Assembly: GCA_032433765.1 (NCBI GenBank)
Contig: JAVIAB010000047.1
Span: forward strand, 19,253,011-19,317,010
Source: Megaustenia siamemsis
Taxonomy: Eukaryota > Mollusca > Gastropoda > Stylommatophora > Ariophantidae
DNA length: 64,000 nucleotides
Direction of reading: 5' to 3'
Part shown: positions 1 to 11,156 of the stretch, one piece after another
Layout of the letters: each line of letters starts with the position of its first letter
How positions within the stretch are numbered: position 1 is the stretch's first letter
Translations under genes and position numbers: made by a program
The notes under the pieces: model-generated
What the model was told of the DNA's origin: nothing
What the model saw: the letters and a program-made list of their open reading frames with translations, nothing else
Database searches by the model: none

Positions 1-200
1 TATATTTTATGATATGCTTTTTTGTCTAATGTCCATGTTTCTGCACCACACAGGAATGTTACAAGATATAAAATATTGCTATTCTTAGTTTTAGCACTAA
101 TGGTATTGGTTTTGATCTTAGTATATTTATCATGATAGTAAAATCCCTTTTTGCCATTCCTATTTTGTTTATTTCAGTTTTACATTTCCCATTATTGGTA
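1..200 (-). mobile_element. RTE-type LINE reverse transcriptase relic, cut by the window edge
   Basis: Read on the minus strand, about bases 20-100 encode a peptide ending in a CGAETWTLDKK-like stretch. This is the conserved segment just before the C-terminal domain of RTE/BovB-like reverse transcriptases. The plus-strand bases match 59515-59600, the edge of another minus-strand RTE copy in this window. No open frame of useful length remains. Its 5' extent is unclear, and 200-480 holds nothing I recognise. Confidence 0.55.
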
Positions 201-539
201 AGGAAGCTGCTATGTTGTCGAATATTTCTGAAGATGAATTAGACAAAAAAAAACTGGTTATAATAACACACATAAAATCATACAAATATCACACCACGCT
301 AAAATTGCTAGACTTTATTGTCGTTAATGTAATGATAGCATTAAGTGACATGTGTGTATCCCTGTTTGCTATTGGTTATTCTTTCTTAAGTGTCCTTGCA
401 TCAGTCACACCCAGACTTGTTGCTAAATGCCTTCTTCTGTTCTTCTTATTTGTTCAAGTTCGCGCGTTAAGTAGGCGCTGATGTGTTGTGTCGCTAATCT
501 GAGACATGCAGCTACGTTTCAGTGACTACAACACTACAA

Positions 540-645
540 AGAGGCTGGATAAAAGTAACACCACAACGCAACCACTTATTCAAAGACAAAAATCCCCACA
601 GCCTGTATCGGGATTCGAACGCAAGACTTCGTATCCAGAGTACTT
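540..645 (-). mobile_element. possible SINE head (tRNA-like B box), minus strand
   Basis: The reverse complement of 608-640 contains GTTCGAATCCCGATACAGG, which fits a Pol III B box and T-arm. I could not place a convincing A box, and the flanks do not fold as a whole tRNA, so a SINE remnant is more likely than a tRNA gene. It abuts the 25-bp array. Confidence 0.25.
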
Positions 646-1292
646 CATACACAGCCTTTGCTACGATTATAATACACAGCCTTCTCTATGATTATAATGC
701 ACAGCCTTCTCTATGATTATAATACACAGCCTTCTCTATGATTATAATACACAGCCTTCTCTATGATTATAATACACAGCCTTCTCTATGATTATAATAC
801 ACAGCCTTCTCTATGATTATAATACACAGCCTTCTCTATGATTATAATACACAGCCTTCTCTATGATTATAATACACAGCCTTCTCTATGATTATAATAC
901 ACAGCCTTCTCTATGATTATAATACACAGCCTTCTCTATGATTATAATACACAGCCTTCTCTATGATTATAATACACAGCCTTCTCTATGATTATAATAC
1001 ACAGCCTTCTCTATGATTATAATACACAGCCTTCTCTATGATTATAATACACAGCCTTCTCTATGATTATAATACACAGCCTTCTCTACGATTATAATAC
1101 CCAGTCTTCGCTACGATTATAATACCCAGTCTTCGCTACGATTATAGTACCCAGCCTTCTCTACGATTATAATACCTTGTCTTCGCTACGATTATAATAC
1201 CCAACCTTCTCTACGATTATAATACCCAGTCTTCGCTACGATTATAATACCCAGCCTTCTCTACGATTATAATACCCAGTCTTCGCTACGAT
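646..1292 (+). repeat. 25-bp tandem array (about 25 copies)
   Basis: A 25-bp unit (one full unit at 685-709) repeats head to tail. From about 670 to 1085 the copies are essentially identical. From 1085 to 1292 the unit becomes ctACgatt and alternates between CCCAGTCTTCG and CCCAGCCTTCT forms, giving an approximate 50-bp higher-order period. Short open frames across it are artefacts of the repeat. Confidence 0.95.
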
Positions 1293-1859
1293 TCAGTCTC
1301 TTGAAATTTGTTCTTATCTGTAAATATCATCCGGAGCCACTGTATAGTAGTTATTTGTGATTTTAAAAGTGATCAAAGTTCGATCCCAAATCGACGGCCT
1401 TTAGGTTCATCAAGCCCGGAAAGGATACTAGATTTTTAAAGACACGCAGGAGTGACGTAGTACTGATCATCCTATCTAAATATGTGGCAATGGTCGAAAA
1501 TATATTAACACTAGACCATTTTTCTTGTAACGTGGTTATTTATTTATTTAATCATAATAATAAAAACAAATTGAGTTATTGAGTTATTAGCGGGTCATCA
1601 TCATTGCACTCCGAACATGTCCATAGGTGCTCAGATCCCCTCCTCAGCAATTCCCTCAGTGTCCAGCGACTGACGACTCCAGTTCTATGTTGGTTGATAA
1701 GTCTTCTTACACGGCCACCAAGTTTCTCATTTCTGCCTGTGCCCAACTTAACTCCCATTTCCATCATCCGAAGAAGTGACGTGGATCTGTGTTTGTCGAA
1801 GTCCTGTGCTCTTCACACATCTCGGAGGGCATTGATGATTACAAAATAATTGTAAAAAA

Positions 1860-2008
1860 TTACTTGTAAAAGAAATTACTTGTAAAAGAAATTACTTGTA
1901 AAAGAAATTACTTGTAAAAGAAATTACTTGTAAAAGAAATTACTTGTAAAAGAAATTACTTGTAAAAGAAATTACTTGTAAAAGAAATTACTTGTAAAAG
2001 AAATTACA
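1860..2008 (+). repeat. 16-bp tandem array (about 9 copies)
   Basis: The unit TTGTAAAAGAAATTAC repeats about nine times without visible variation. The array ends about 20 bp before a SINE that starts at 2029. Confidence 0.95.
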
Positions 2009-2028
2009 AGTAATTATATGCTACACCC

Positions 2029-2285
2029 GGGAGCCGCGATAGCTCAGTGGTTAGTGAACTGGGCTACAGAGGACAAGAGGTCGGGTTCGATCTTGATCGA
2101 CGGCTTCCAGGTTCACCCAACTTTAAATGGGTACCGAACTTTTTTTTCTGGGAAAGTAAAGCGGCACGGGCGTAATACCGACCACATTACACCAAAAAAT
2201 CATGTGCTGAATGTTTCTAAATATTTTGGTCACTAACATCATATTCCCTATACGCCACTTGGCGTGACGGGGCTCTACCTTTTTT
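2029..2285 (+). mobile_element. tRNA-derived SINE, family 1, near full length
   Basis: It begins GGGAGCCGCGATAGCTCAG and has a Pol III A box (TAGCTCAGTGG) and a B box (GGGTTCGATC) in tRNA spacing. A non-tRNA body follows (CTGGGAAAGTAAAGCGGCAC, then GACCACATTACACC) and ends in CGCCACTTGGCGTGACGGGG plus a T-rich tail. The same module recurs at 5524, 5885 (truncated), 46124 (interrupted) and 57825, which defines the family. The CGCCACTTGGCG palindrome near the end is conserved. It is not a functional tRNA gene: the region after the A box has no matching acceptor stem. Confidence 0.85.
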
Positions 2286-2289
2286 GCTT

Positions 2290-3880
2290 TATATGACATG
2301 CCCGCTGCAGTAAGAGTTCACTAAATTGTATCACAGGGACGATTAAAATCGTTCTGTCATTTCTTATTATCTTCGATTAGCGAAGACCGACATTCAAACA
2401 AGAACTAAGGCTAGGCTTGCACTTATTAAAGTGCCAATTAAATTATATATAGGACATTTGAATGTTGGCTAATGCTTGAACAGGTGAAATAAGACAATTA
2501 TGGGTCTTTTTAACAAAAATAAGTCTATTTCGGCCCTATCATGTTTCACTGGTCTGATAATTGCGAGCGGGGTGGAAGTTTACCAGTGCAGTCGTCGCGT
2601 AGTGTGTAATAAGAGTAGGAGGGGGGTGATAGGATAGGGTGAATATGTTATACAATTGAGTGAATGAATGAGTGAGGGAAATGTGGGGGAAATGCACGTG
2701 AAGAGAATGGTGAAATTAGCTTGGACTAAGGGATTCTCGGGATTTTAAGGGAGTTAGAGAGTGCTGAGTGGCGAAAGATAAAGAATAGAGGTGAATGACA
2801 AGCTGAGAGGGGGAGAGTTGCTCATACGTAAGCTTGGTAGCAGGTTGTCCGAAGGCGGTGGCCAGTTGGCCTACCAGCCTTCGATCATGTGGTCGTGGTT
2901 GAGTTTTGTCAGTCGTTCACTGATTGTGAGCAAGGAGCTCGTCATTTGGTGTTAAGTTACATTTCAAACTGATTGGTTACCAGATTATTATGAGGCTGTG
3001 TGAATTGGCCACGGACTGACAATCGTTTTCAACGGGATTCCGAAGTCTTTTCTTGAGAGTGAGCAATACGCTCATTAAGGTTGCTGCTTTGGTGAAGATT
3101 AAGTGACCAATCTTTGTGTATGTGTGAGTCACGAAGGCGAACAGTGGGGCAGTGTCATTCTGGGATTGACATTGAAATCCTGTCCTTTGAACTGTGTATG
3201 ATTCCGGGAGTGCGAAAGAAAGGTCGACTTATTAATGAATTGCTATGAACAAGGGATCTTATTGAGCGATTCGGAGCGAGCGAAGGGTTTGCTGAGAAGG
3301 CTGTCATATTGCCTGAAACTGAACCTTTGTATTAATATTTATGTGTGAGCCAGTGTTGACTTGTGGATGTACTATAATGAACAGGCCGGTCCGTCTGTTT
3401 AATTGGAGCTAGCGAAGGCGCTTGCATATATTAAATCTGTGATTATGCAAATTGAACATTGTAAGAGTAGTGAGTGTGTGAGGTTGTCGTCATTTGTGTC
3501 TGCTCGAGTAGTCGAGGGGACATGTTTTAAGTAGAAATAAACGTGAGGCCAATTTTATGAACATATTGTCTTGTTACTTGGATTGAGTCAGTGTGATGAT
3601 CAACTCGGGTGTGGCGATGAACGAACAACGGTTGGTGGAGCAGACGACAGGTTTGAGGGCTGCATGAACTATCGTTAAGATACAGCGCGAAGTACTACCA
3701 GAAGGGGATGCTAAGGCAGGCCGGCCGTAGTGTCCAGAGCCAGCCCTAAGCAGCGAGGCCGGTGGTGATCCGGGAAGTCAGTATTCAAAAAATCGACGTT
3801 AATCATAAAGTTGGCGTCATCTGCACGGTTGCTAACAGACACTCAACAACTAAACAACACGGCGCATCATAATCTGAGAG
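2290..3880. other. unassigned spacer with a GC-richer block
   Basis: There is no credible open frame. About 2560-3790 is visibly richer in G, with GT/GA-rich text, than the AT-rich surroundings. It contains AAATAAACGTGAGGCC at about 3535, as a retroelement LTR might near its polyadenylation site. I found no duplicated partner or TG...CA ends, so an LTR is only a possibility. A poly-G run lies at about 3881-3890. Confidence 0.3.
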
Positions 3881-3989
3881 GGGGGGGGGGACCAAGGGGC
3901 TACAATTAGTACGGTGACCCACGGCAGTCCACTTGCAGTAAGTAAAAACATGGGTGCCACGACACGACAAGTGTACATATTTTCATTTG

Positions 3990-4110
3990 GCCTTCTTCTC
4001 CCCAGTGGCAGAATAATGCCGCCAATATTTTCGAGGTAGAGCTCTGGACTGGTTTGTCCCGCGAGAAGTTGAAATATCTCAACAATCTACTTCTCTTTTG
4101 AATTGAAGAT
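3990..4110. repeat. dispersed motif shared with 27385-27460 and 41670-41760
   Basis: The text CTGGTTTGTCCCGCGAG followed by (C/A)AGTTGAAATATCTCAAC-like sequence occurs here and, in altered form, at about 27400 and about 41695. In each case it is in TLR flanks or next to TEs. It is either a short repeat or part of the ancestral TLR spacer. No coding capacity. Confidence 0.4.
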
Positions 4111-4179
4111 TGCTGGACATACGCTGAGGAAGAAAAGAAATAAGAAGAAAAATAAAGTGACGAATAAAACAAAAGAATG

Positions 4180-4554
4180 GTATATCATCATCATCATCAT
4201 TGAGCGCCGTCTCCTCATTGAAGGTTGGCTACAATGGAGCGCCATTCTACTCTGTCTCTTGCTTTTATGGTGCAGATTGTCATAGGTTGACCTATCCATC
4301 TTTTGATGTTACTCGTCCATGTTAGTCTTGGTCTGCCTCTGCCTCTTTTACCTTGTATTTTCCCTTCCAATATTACTTTTAGTAGGCTGTTGTGTCTTTT
4401 AACATGTCTCAACAATTTCATTTTTCTTGTTCTAATTGTGATTAGTAGTTCTCTTTTAATTTTTAATTGTTTTAAAACGTCATCGTTTGTTTTCTTTTCT
4501 TTCCATCTACCTATTCTTCTATAAATCCACATTTCAAAGGCTTCACTTTTCTGT

Positions 4555-4555
<1 letters not shown>
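4180..4555 (-). mobile_element. RTE-type LINE 3' end (minus strand)
   Basis: The minus strand encodes the RTE reverse-transcriptase C-terminal domain: FEMWIYRRIG, then KKTNDDVLKQLKIKRELL, then EGKIQGKRGRGRPRLTW. It stops in an (ATG)n simple repeat, seen as ATCATCATC on the plus strand at 4186-4200, which is the usual RTE 3' tail. The frame runs open from about 4560 to 4215 but is only the last ~115 residues of the protein, so the copy is 5'-truncated. Comparison with 18020-18090 shows it landed in the ancestral TLR 5' flank. Confidence 0.75.

Positions 4556-4589
<34 letters not shown>
4555..4589. repeat. (TA)n microsatellite
   Basis: A run of about 17 TA units at the 5' edge of the RTE relic. 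In the homologous flank at 18045-18065 the sequence is only mildly TA-rich, so the tract expanded here. Confidence 0.9.
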
Positions 4590-4590
<1 letters not shown>

Positions 4591-5229
4591 AGTAATAGAA
4601 AACTTTGTATACATACACTGTACATGCTATAGAAGAAAGCCAGAAGAAAAAAAGTAACGTTAGAACAAATGATGTTGGTTTGATAAGGAAATATAGAATT
4701 CATGAAATGACCAAAGCTATATATCCTGGTGCACAAAATTCCCCACACTCCGGCGATGATATTACTTCATGTCTTTTAATAGCAAGATGATGTTATGTCA
4801 CAATTTGTAGGGAAAATAATGTCGGAACGGTTTCATTTTTTGTTGTTTTCCGATAAGGATGACGACACCCATGATGCGTCTTCACAGTGGTTCTCAAATG
4901 AAATCACACTAAGCACCAGATGAATTAAAATAAAGAACCAATCTTTATAAAAGACGTTTTCTGTTCCAGCGTTTCCATGATTTTCCGTCGTTTAACATGA
5001 CGTGGTTTTAGGGCATCAAGATTTTGCGAAGTTTGATTCACGTCACCACAAAGAGACGGAGGCCATATTGTCTATGATTGAACGAATAAGATGAGACAGG
5101 TTAACGACTCATGAAGACTGTAACTGCGAACAGTTCTAAAAGTAAAGCAAAAGTACGAGACTTGAATCGGCGTCTTAGCACGCAAGTTCCCACACATGTG
5201 TCCTTGGCTACCTATTTAGAAGTCTTCGA

Positions 5230-5480
5230 ACACATCGATGCAAGGCGGCATTACTCCCCTTTCCAGAGTACTACCCTGGTACCGATTTCTGCCAGCGGCT
5301 GGGTCGACCGCGGGGCTTTTTTCCCAAAGCAGAGGGAGGAAGGTGCAAGCTGTTCCTCACTGTTACCAACACTCAATGTTACAAATATCAATTTCACCAC
5401 CAGCTGGGGTCGACTGGGGAACCTCAGTCAAGCTGTCTTTGAACCCACGTTCGTTTTATCGTGAACCGAACACGTTACCG
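5230..5480 (-). mobile_element. SINE, family 2, degraded, minus strand
   Basis: The segment GGTACCGATTTCTGCCAGCGG is the reverse complement of the body of the SINE at 32150-32480 (CTGGCAGAAATGGGTACCAG). The following text (TTTGAACCCACGTTCGTTTTATCG) recurs at about 31530 and 37215. The open frame at 5111-5464 is a chance frame through this repeat. Confidence 0.45.
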
Positions 5481-5523
5481 ACACGCCACTAACGTTTATT
5501 ACTGTAAATGCACTATCTAATAT

Positions 5524-5780
5524 GGGAGCCGCAATAGCTCAGTGGTTAGTGAACTGGACTACAAAGGACAAGAGGTAGGGTTCGATCCCAACTGACAGCT
5601 TCCAGTTTACCCAGCCTTTTATGGGTACCGGATTTTTTTCTGGGAAAGTAAAGCGGCACGGGCGTAATATCGACCACATTACCCCAGAAATCATGTGCCA
5701 AAGGTCTGTAAAATTTATGGTCACTAACACCATATTCCCTATATGCCACTTGGCGTGACGGGGTTACTTTACTTTACTTA
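5524..5780 (+). mobile_element. tRNA-derived SINE, family 1, full length
   Basis: It starts GGGAGCCGCAATAGCTCAG with an A box and a B box (GGTTCGATCC). It carries the whole family-1 body and ends in TGCCACTTGGCGTGACGGGG followed by TTACTTTACTTTACTTA. Near identity to 57825-58085 suggests it is fairly young. It sits inside the split hAT-like element upstream of TLR copy A. Confidence 0.85.
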
Positions 5781-5884
5781 CTATTTATTATGGCAAATCA
5801 AAGAATAAAACAGGTACAAACTGGTAATTCAAGGACAAATTAATAAAAACATGAAGAATTATGCGTGAACTGTATTATTATAAA

Positions 5885-6100
5885 GGTCAGGTTCATTCCT
5901 GATCGACGGCTTCTGAGTTCACCCAGCCTTAAAAAGGTACCTGATTTTTTCTGGGAAAGTAAAGCGGCACGGGCGTAATACCGACCACATAACCCCAAAA
6001 ATCATGTGCTGAAAATCTGTAGAAATTATGGTTACCAACACAGTATTCCCTATACACGAAATGACGTGACAAGGGTTCTTTACTTTTTTTTTTTACTTAC
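5885..6100 (+). mobile_element. tRNA-derived SINE, family 1, 5'-truncated
   Basis: It enters the family-1 consensus at the B box (GGTTCATTCCTGATCGACGGC) and continues through AAAGCGGCACGGGCG to an altered end (TATACACGAAATGACGTGAC) and a T-rich tail. The tRNA head is missing. It is about 110 bp downstream of the full-length copy. Confidence 0.75.
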
Positions 6101-6189
6101 TTTGTATTATGATTTAAATAAAACAAATGTGTGATATTGGTTATCTTTTTTTTCTTGTTATCGCGGTTACAAGAACGTCAACGTTATGA

Positions 6190-6610
6190 AAGATGGCAGA
6201 CAATTAATACATTACATATACATGTAATAACATCCACGTAATTGTAGACGATTATAGTTCACAGAGATGGGATTTCTCAGGAGAATGTTGAAAGTTCCCT
6301 TGACAGCTAAAATGGCCAACGAAGAAATTCTCAAAGAGGCCAACACATAAAGGAAGCTCCTAAGAAACAGAAAGAAACAATCAACATTTTTCAGGCACAT
6401 CATGAGAAGAGGTAAGTTGGAATACTTGATTGCAACTGGGAAAATACAGAAAAGGAGCAATTGCTGACGACAAAGAGAGAAAGTTTGGATAGTTTGTTGT
6501 CAAGGCATTGCAAACAGCCAACAGCAGAACTGATACGATGTACGGTAAATAGAAGATTGTTGAAGGACATGATCGTCTACGCCAACCAATATGAAACATA
6601 ATGATAATGA
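6190..6610 (+). mobile_element. RTE-type LINE 3' end (plus strand)
   Basis: The plus strand encodes the RTE C-terminal domain in broken frames: MGFLRRMLKVPLTAKMANEE, then LLRNRKKQSTFFRHIMRRGKL-like text, then WRDMIVYANQ-like text, ending in AATGATAATGATGAA. A stop interrupts the frame at about 6348. The same domain is on 42337-42907 (+) and 46281-46886 (-), so these three belong to one RTE subfamily. Confidence 0.7.
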
Positions 6611-6639
6611 TGAATATGACGTCCAAAGAAATACAAATG

Positions 6640-6965
6640 GACAAAGAGATAATACAAAGAAGGTGACACTGGATAGGACAGACACTGCGGAAGCCAAATG
6701 AAAGTTTTCCACGACATGCTAATTTTTAAAATTTTTTTTTTTTTTTTTTTTTGGGGGGGGGGGGGGTGGGATCCCAAGGGAGGAGACAAAGAGGAGAGCC
6801 AAAATGTACTTTGTGAAAAGAGGTGGAAGCGGAGATGAAAAGGTTTGAGGGGGTAAACATGGAACGATCTTAAGAGAATGGCGAGGTACTGGGCAGCTTG
6901 GAAGGTGTTTATGCCTGTCATCCACATAGAGTTGAAAGGAAGAAGAAGATATGCTGACGTCAAGG
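6640..6965 (+). mobile_element. LINE C-terminal fragment, second subfamily
   Basis: The fragment reads roughly RWIGQTLRKPNESF, then PKGGDKEESQNVLCEKRWKR, as in the RRLRWIGHVLRKP...NPQGKRKRGRP region of LINE reverse transcriptases. It parallels 23095-23480, which is better preserved. A T-run followed by a G-run (about 6728-6766) interrupts it. No complete frame. Confidence 0.5.
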
Positions 6966-7104
6966 TGCCAAGAAATACTTCGGGAACACATTTGTTTGTC
7001 ATTGATACTTTAGTTGCATCGATTCGTTGCTTATTTCACAGATATATCCTGATCTGATTCCAGGAAGTTAAACTTGAATATTCAAACTCAGCTTAATTAT
7101 TACG

Positions 7105-7440
7105 AAGCCGCGGTAGATCAGTGGTAACTAAAAACAACTAGTGACGACAAAAGGCCTGGTACCGTCTCGATCGACGGTTCATGGGTTCACCCAGTCTTAA
7201 ATAGCTCTTCCTCCTCTTTCCTTCATTTTTGGTGACATTCATGACTTCTGTTTTGTTGATGTCGATTTTCATGTTGTAGCTACATGAAATCGCTACTGGA
7301 ATTTATTAGGGTAAAATAAGGCGGCCTGGCGTGATACCGACATAATTAAGTATTAAACGTGGTATTATTCATTGTGAAATATGATCACTAACACCATATT
7401 CTATATAAACATTGAGACGTGGAGGGAACCTCTTGCATAT
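7105..7440 (+). mobile_element. degraded family-1 SINE with an embedded RT scrap
   Basis: The head GAAGCCGCGGTAGATCAGTGG and the body words GGTTCACCCAGTCTTAAAT, GCGGCCTGGCGTGATACCG and TCACTAACACCATATTC follow family-1 order. Between them, 7200-7290 encodes on the minus strand MKIDINKTEVMNVTK, a reverse-transcriptase motif. A LINE fragment therefore inserted into the SINE, or the two were joined by rearrangement. Confidence 0.5.
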
Positions 7441-8114
7441 ACTTATTTCTTATACCTTAAATTTTACTAACGTTTATGGTTAACATTCCATATTGTGCTG
7501 CAGAATGTGTCAAAGTAGTTATTCTTTGCAGTGTTTGTTCCCCGATAAGAGTTAATGTGATAAAATATCACAAATACACATATTTAATTTTAAAACATTA
7601 TTTTTTAGTGTTGTCAAAACTGGAACCCGTATAGAAATATATAAATCCTAAGAATGGAAGAAATATAGGGGTGGAGAATGGACGACTTAAGCCACAAATG
7701 CAAGAAAGATGTCAAGGATTATTGCTAAAATATAGCGTTAAAATAACAAAATGCAGCAACTTGAGAACCGCTGTACTATTTAATTTTAATCAAATTTTCA
7801 GTTGCTCCGTGACCTTGTCTACGTGTTTTCTTGAATCAGTATTGAGAATGACATATAAGGAGGTCGCATACCATCTCAATGTTTGAAACTAAAATAGGTT
7901 GCGTGTTCATGACCAGTCATACACGAGACTCGGTGTTTTAATGCAAGCCAGAACGTCGTGTGTTAACAAAATGTAAGATATTTATTGCATTAGCTTAGTA
8001 AGAAAACGAACCATTAAATGTGTCAAGCGTTTGTAGATTAGATCGTGTGTACATTATGGAGTGGTTTGTGACGGAGCAGTACTTTCTCATGTCAAATTGT
8101 TTTGATTCACTATA
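7440..8114 (+). other. 5' flank of TLR copy A
   Basis: No gene is visible. The flank contains the right end of the hAT-like element (7761-7773) and text homologous to the leaders of B and E (GACCAGTCATACACGAGACTCGG at about 7910; compare about 19085 and 61435). The last ~110 bp before the ATG differ from the conserved leader seen in B, D and E. Confidence 0.4.
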
Positions 8115-11100
8115 ATGACTCTCTTGATGTCCCGTGTCTTTTTTGAAACAGTGAAAGTGTGCAATGTTAGTTTATTTTTTTACATTTTGCTTGTGGTGCT
8201 TAGCGAACTTTGTGAAACTCAGGATTTATCTACAGAACAGTACAACAGTTCAGATTCTAGGATAACAGGGATTATACAAGAACGGATGAAAGTAGACGCA
8301 GGGAACACAGCAGACATTCTCTTAATGACAGAGAGAACACGAGAAATAAAACAAACCGTAAATTCAAAAGATTATGTGGATACTAAACAAAAACGAAATA
8401 TTGGTGGTTCTTACTTAACAATTTCTGATTACATAAACACAAAAAGTCAAGAAAATGAGCAAACAGGTAACGATATTTCAACAAATGTATATCAAACCTC
8501 TACTAAAACAAATACACCAGCTAAAGCAAATGAACATTATGGAGATAACCCATGTTCTTTCAGTGTCACCGATGGACTAAACGTTGTAGATTGTTCAGGG
8601 CTTGCCTTGGACACTGTCAACCCATTATGGTTCCCAACAAACACGAACGTAATTCTTCTAGACAACAACGACTTAACATCAATTTCAAATTTTTCTTTCT
8701 TCCAACTTCATGATCTTGTGAGGCTCAGTGTTTCAGGAAATAAAATAAATCAACTTGAGGTAGATGCCTTCGCGGGTTTAGAAAAACTGGAATATCTCAA
8801 CCTAGAAGATAATGATCTAAGTTTCACTTACTTCTCGTATCCGCGAGGCGTATTTGACTCTCTAATAAATCTGAAGGTTCTACTTATAAGGGACAACACA
8901 AACAATGATATGGGTTACGCCTGTTATCCAGACAACTTTCTCGGCAAGTTAGAAAGTTTGAATCATCTATCCATAGATGCGGTTGCAGACCCGTTATGTT
9001 TTGGAAGTGAGTTTGCAAACTTAACGAAGTTATCATATTTAGAATTAACAGGTAATTCAAGAAATATTGATAACACCTTTTTTCAAAATGTCAGACATTT
9101 AAAAGAACTATATTTGGAAGATTTCCTCAACTGGTCTAACTTCAGCGATACAGCTCTTGGACCGCTAGAAAAACTGGATAGTTTGAAGTTTTCGGATGTT
9201 AGACTCGGAGTGGCTAATTCATTGCTGGCGCTGAAACCGCTAGCAGGAGAAACATGTCAGTTATTTACTTTGATGGCGTTGATTTCTTTTCACATGACAG
9301 TTACGTCAGCTTTATTAAAAATGATGGAGTGTTAAATTATTCAAGAACTCAGTATTTGCTAGAAATTTGTGTACAGAGCTTTAGTTTAACTAGCAGCAGC
9401 ATTTACGCAATTCAAGAGAACGCATTTGTTAGTTCTTTGTGGAATAGATGTCTTAAAAGCATTGATCTTTCTAATAATCCAATTCTCGGAGCTAAGTCGG
9501 CATTTTTCCACATCATCAACTTTAAAAACCTTGAAATAATTAATTTGCAATCTGGGCTGACAAGATGTTTTGATTCCTCGCTTTCCATGGACATTTTCAA
9601 TGAGCAGTCCAGGTACCTGCGGAATGAAAAATATGTGCCAGCAGGGAAACGTAAAAGATCCAATTATATTAGAATAAATGACAATTGTAAACAATCTGGC
9701 AACCCGCACATCCAAAATAGGAACTGCATCAATACCAGTTTGTCTTCTGTCTCGAGAAATCACGAGATGAATGGAATTGGTAATGTCTTGTTTCAGGAGT
9801 CTGGCTATTACTGGGCCACAGTTTCCGAGTCACTTCAGTCTATTAATTTTAAGGCATCGATTTCAAGCACACATTTAGAGGACAACATCAAATTTATAGG
9901 AGCAAAGAATTTTAAATTTCTGGATTTAAGCTTTGGAAAATTGTACAACTTTATTGGAAATATAACTGGACTTGATGCTTTAGAAACCTTTATTTTGTCC
10001 GGAAACAAAATGTCCAATACAGCGGAATATTTTTTCGATAATTTTCCTAGACTGGAAAATTTGTTTTTAACAAATTGTGTTCTGGATAGTAATTTTATGT
10101 CACAGATGAGCGGACGAGTTTTTAAAAGTCTTGTTTTGCTGAAACATTTGAGTATTTCGTGGAATTCTCTAAATATTCTAGCGGAAGACACATTTATGAC
10201 TAATGTAAACTTACAACAGATCAACATGTCAAGGAATCGATTTAAAACTATTCCTTTGATTTAACAAACACCCCGAAGCTAAATTTGTTAGATCTCAGTC
10301 AGAATTCTATAACTACCATTCATGCTGACCAAAGATATCAACTTGATCAACTTGCCAAGAAACCTGACGGATTTCGTTTGCTCTTGTCTGGAAATGCCAT
10401 ATCATGTAATTGTGATAACTTCCCATTTCTCATGTGGTTACAAGCGACTGATGTTCAGAACGATCTTCATGTTGATTTATTGTGTACAGGCAACGCAGAG
10501 AATACATCCATTTTATCCACATCCACAAGCAATAATCTAGAGGAATTTTGGAGAAAATGTTGGGGTGGTTTCTTTCTTTCTTTAGCCATTATCATGCTCT
10601 TCTGCATGACAATATGTTTTGTTTTTGTATTTTTTGTGCGAAAGTATCACATTTTTATCAAATCAGCTCTTCTACAATTCTTTACTGGATACAAAGTGAA
10701 AAGAGCACAAGACTACCGTATTGGCGTATACATCGGCTACTCAGAATTAGACTATAACTTCGCCTGTTTTCATGTAATGCCTTTTATCAGGGATGTGTTG
10801 CGTCTCAGTACTTACGTTTTACACAAAGATATGGTGGGTCCAGATATGGCAAACAACATTTTCAATGCTATAAACAACAGTTGGAGAATCGTTTTAGTTT
10901 TTAATAGAAGTTTTCTTCAAGACGACGAGTGGGCAATGTTTGTATACAGGTCTGCAATATACAGCCAAACAATTGAGAACCCTTGTCGGGTTGTGGTTTT
11001 GGTGGATCACAATTTGCAGAATCAACTACCTGCTGAGGTTTTGAGTGCTGTTGTTAGTGACAATATCATTGTGGTGTATACATGGGAGTTGACTTACGAT

Positions 11101-11139
11101 GTTCTGGAAAAGCTTAGAACTCGTTTATGTGAGAGTTAG
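8115..11139 (+). pseudogene. TLR-like receptor, copy A, two single-base frameshifts
   Basis: This copy has the same architecture as copies C and D. The hydrophobic start is MTLLMSRVFFETVKVCNVSL; then come a Ser/Asn/Thr-rich tail, an LRRNT (CSFSVTDGLNVVDCSG), LRRs, a mid-ectodomain insert with GKRKR in place of RKKR, an LRRCT (CNC), a TM helix and a TIR domain ending at 11139. Two one-base losses break the frame. One is at about 9246 (AGGGAGA in the other copies, AGGAGA here); the other is at about 10255 (CCTTTTGAT to CCTTTGAT). Both are in homopolymers, so sequencing or assembly error must be excluded before calling it dead. The three open segments are 8115-9335, 9254-10264 and 10285-11139. 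The ATG at 8115 is the first in frame. Expected length without the shifts is about 1010 residues. No intron is needed. Confidence 0.85.
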
Positions 11140-11156
11140 ATTTATATAATGTGTTG

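Larger units (their letters stand above)
4885..7773. mobile_element. hAT-like short element upstream of TLR copy A, split by later insertions
   Basis: The left end is CAGTGGTTCTCAA at 4885. The right end is TTGAGAACCGCTG at 7761-7773, which is the inverse of the left end with one mismatch. The first ~100 bp inside the left end match the equivalent elements at 18412, 49132, 60753 and 31307. The middle is filled by SINEs and LINE fragments inserted later. The right end lies about 340 bp before the copy A start codon. No 8-bp target duplication is recognisable, so the insertion is old. Confidence 0.45.

Noticed and set aside
2029..2110. A tRNA gene with good A and B boxes
   Set aside because: No acceptor-stem pairing, and the same head with the same non-tRNA body recurs at 5524, 46124 and 57825: it is a SINE.
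5111..5464. 117-residue open frame
   Set aside because: Runs through a reversed SINE family-2 body and repeat text shared with 31530 and 37215; no motif.
9386..10227. Minus-strand frames of 125 and 130 residues inside copy A, with equivalents in B
   Set aside because: Antisense shadows of the LRR coding sequence; they persist only because the sense strand is conserved.
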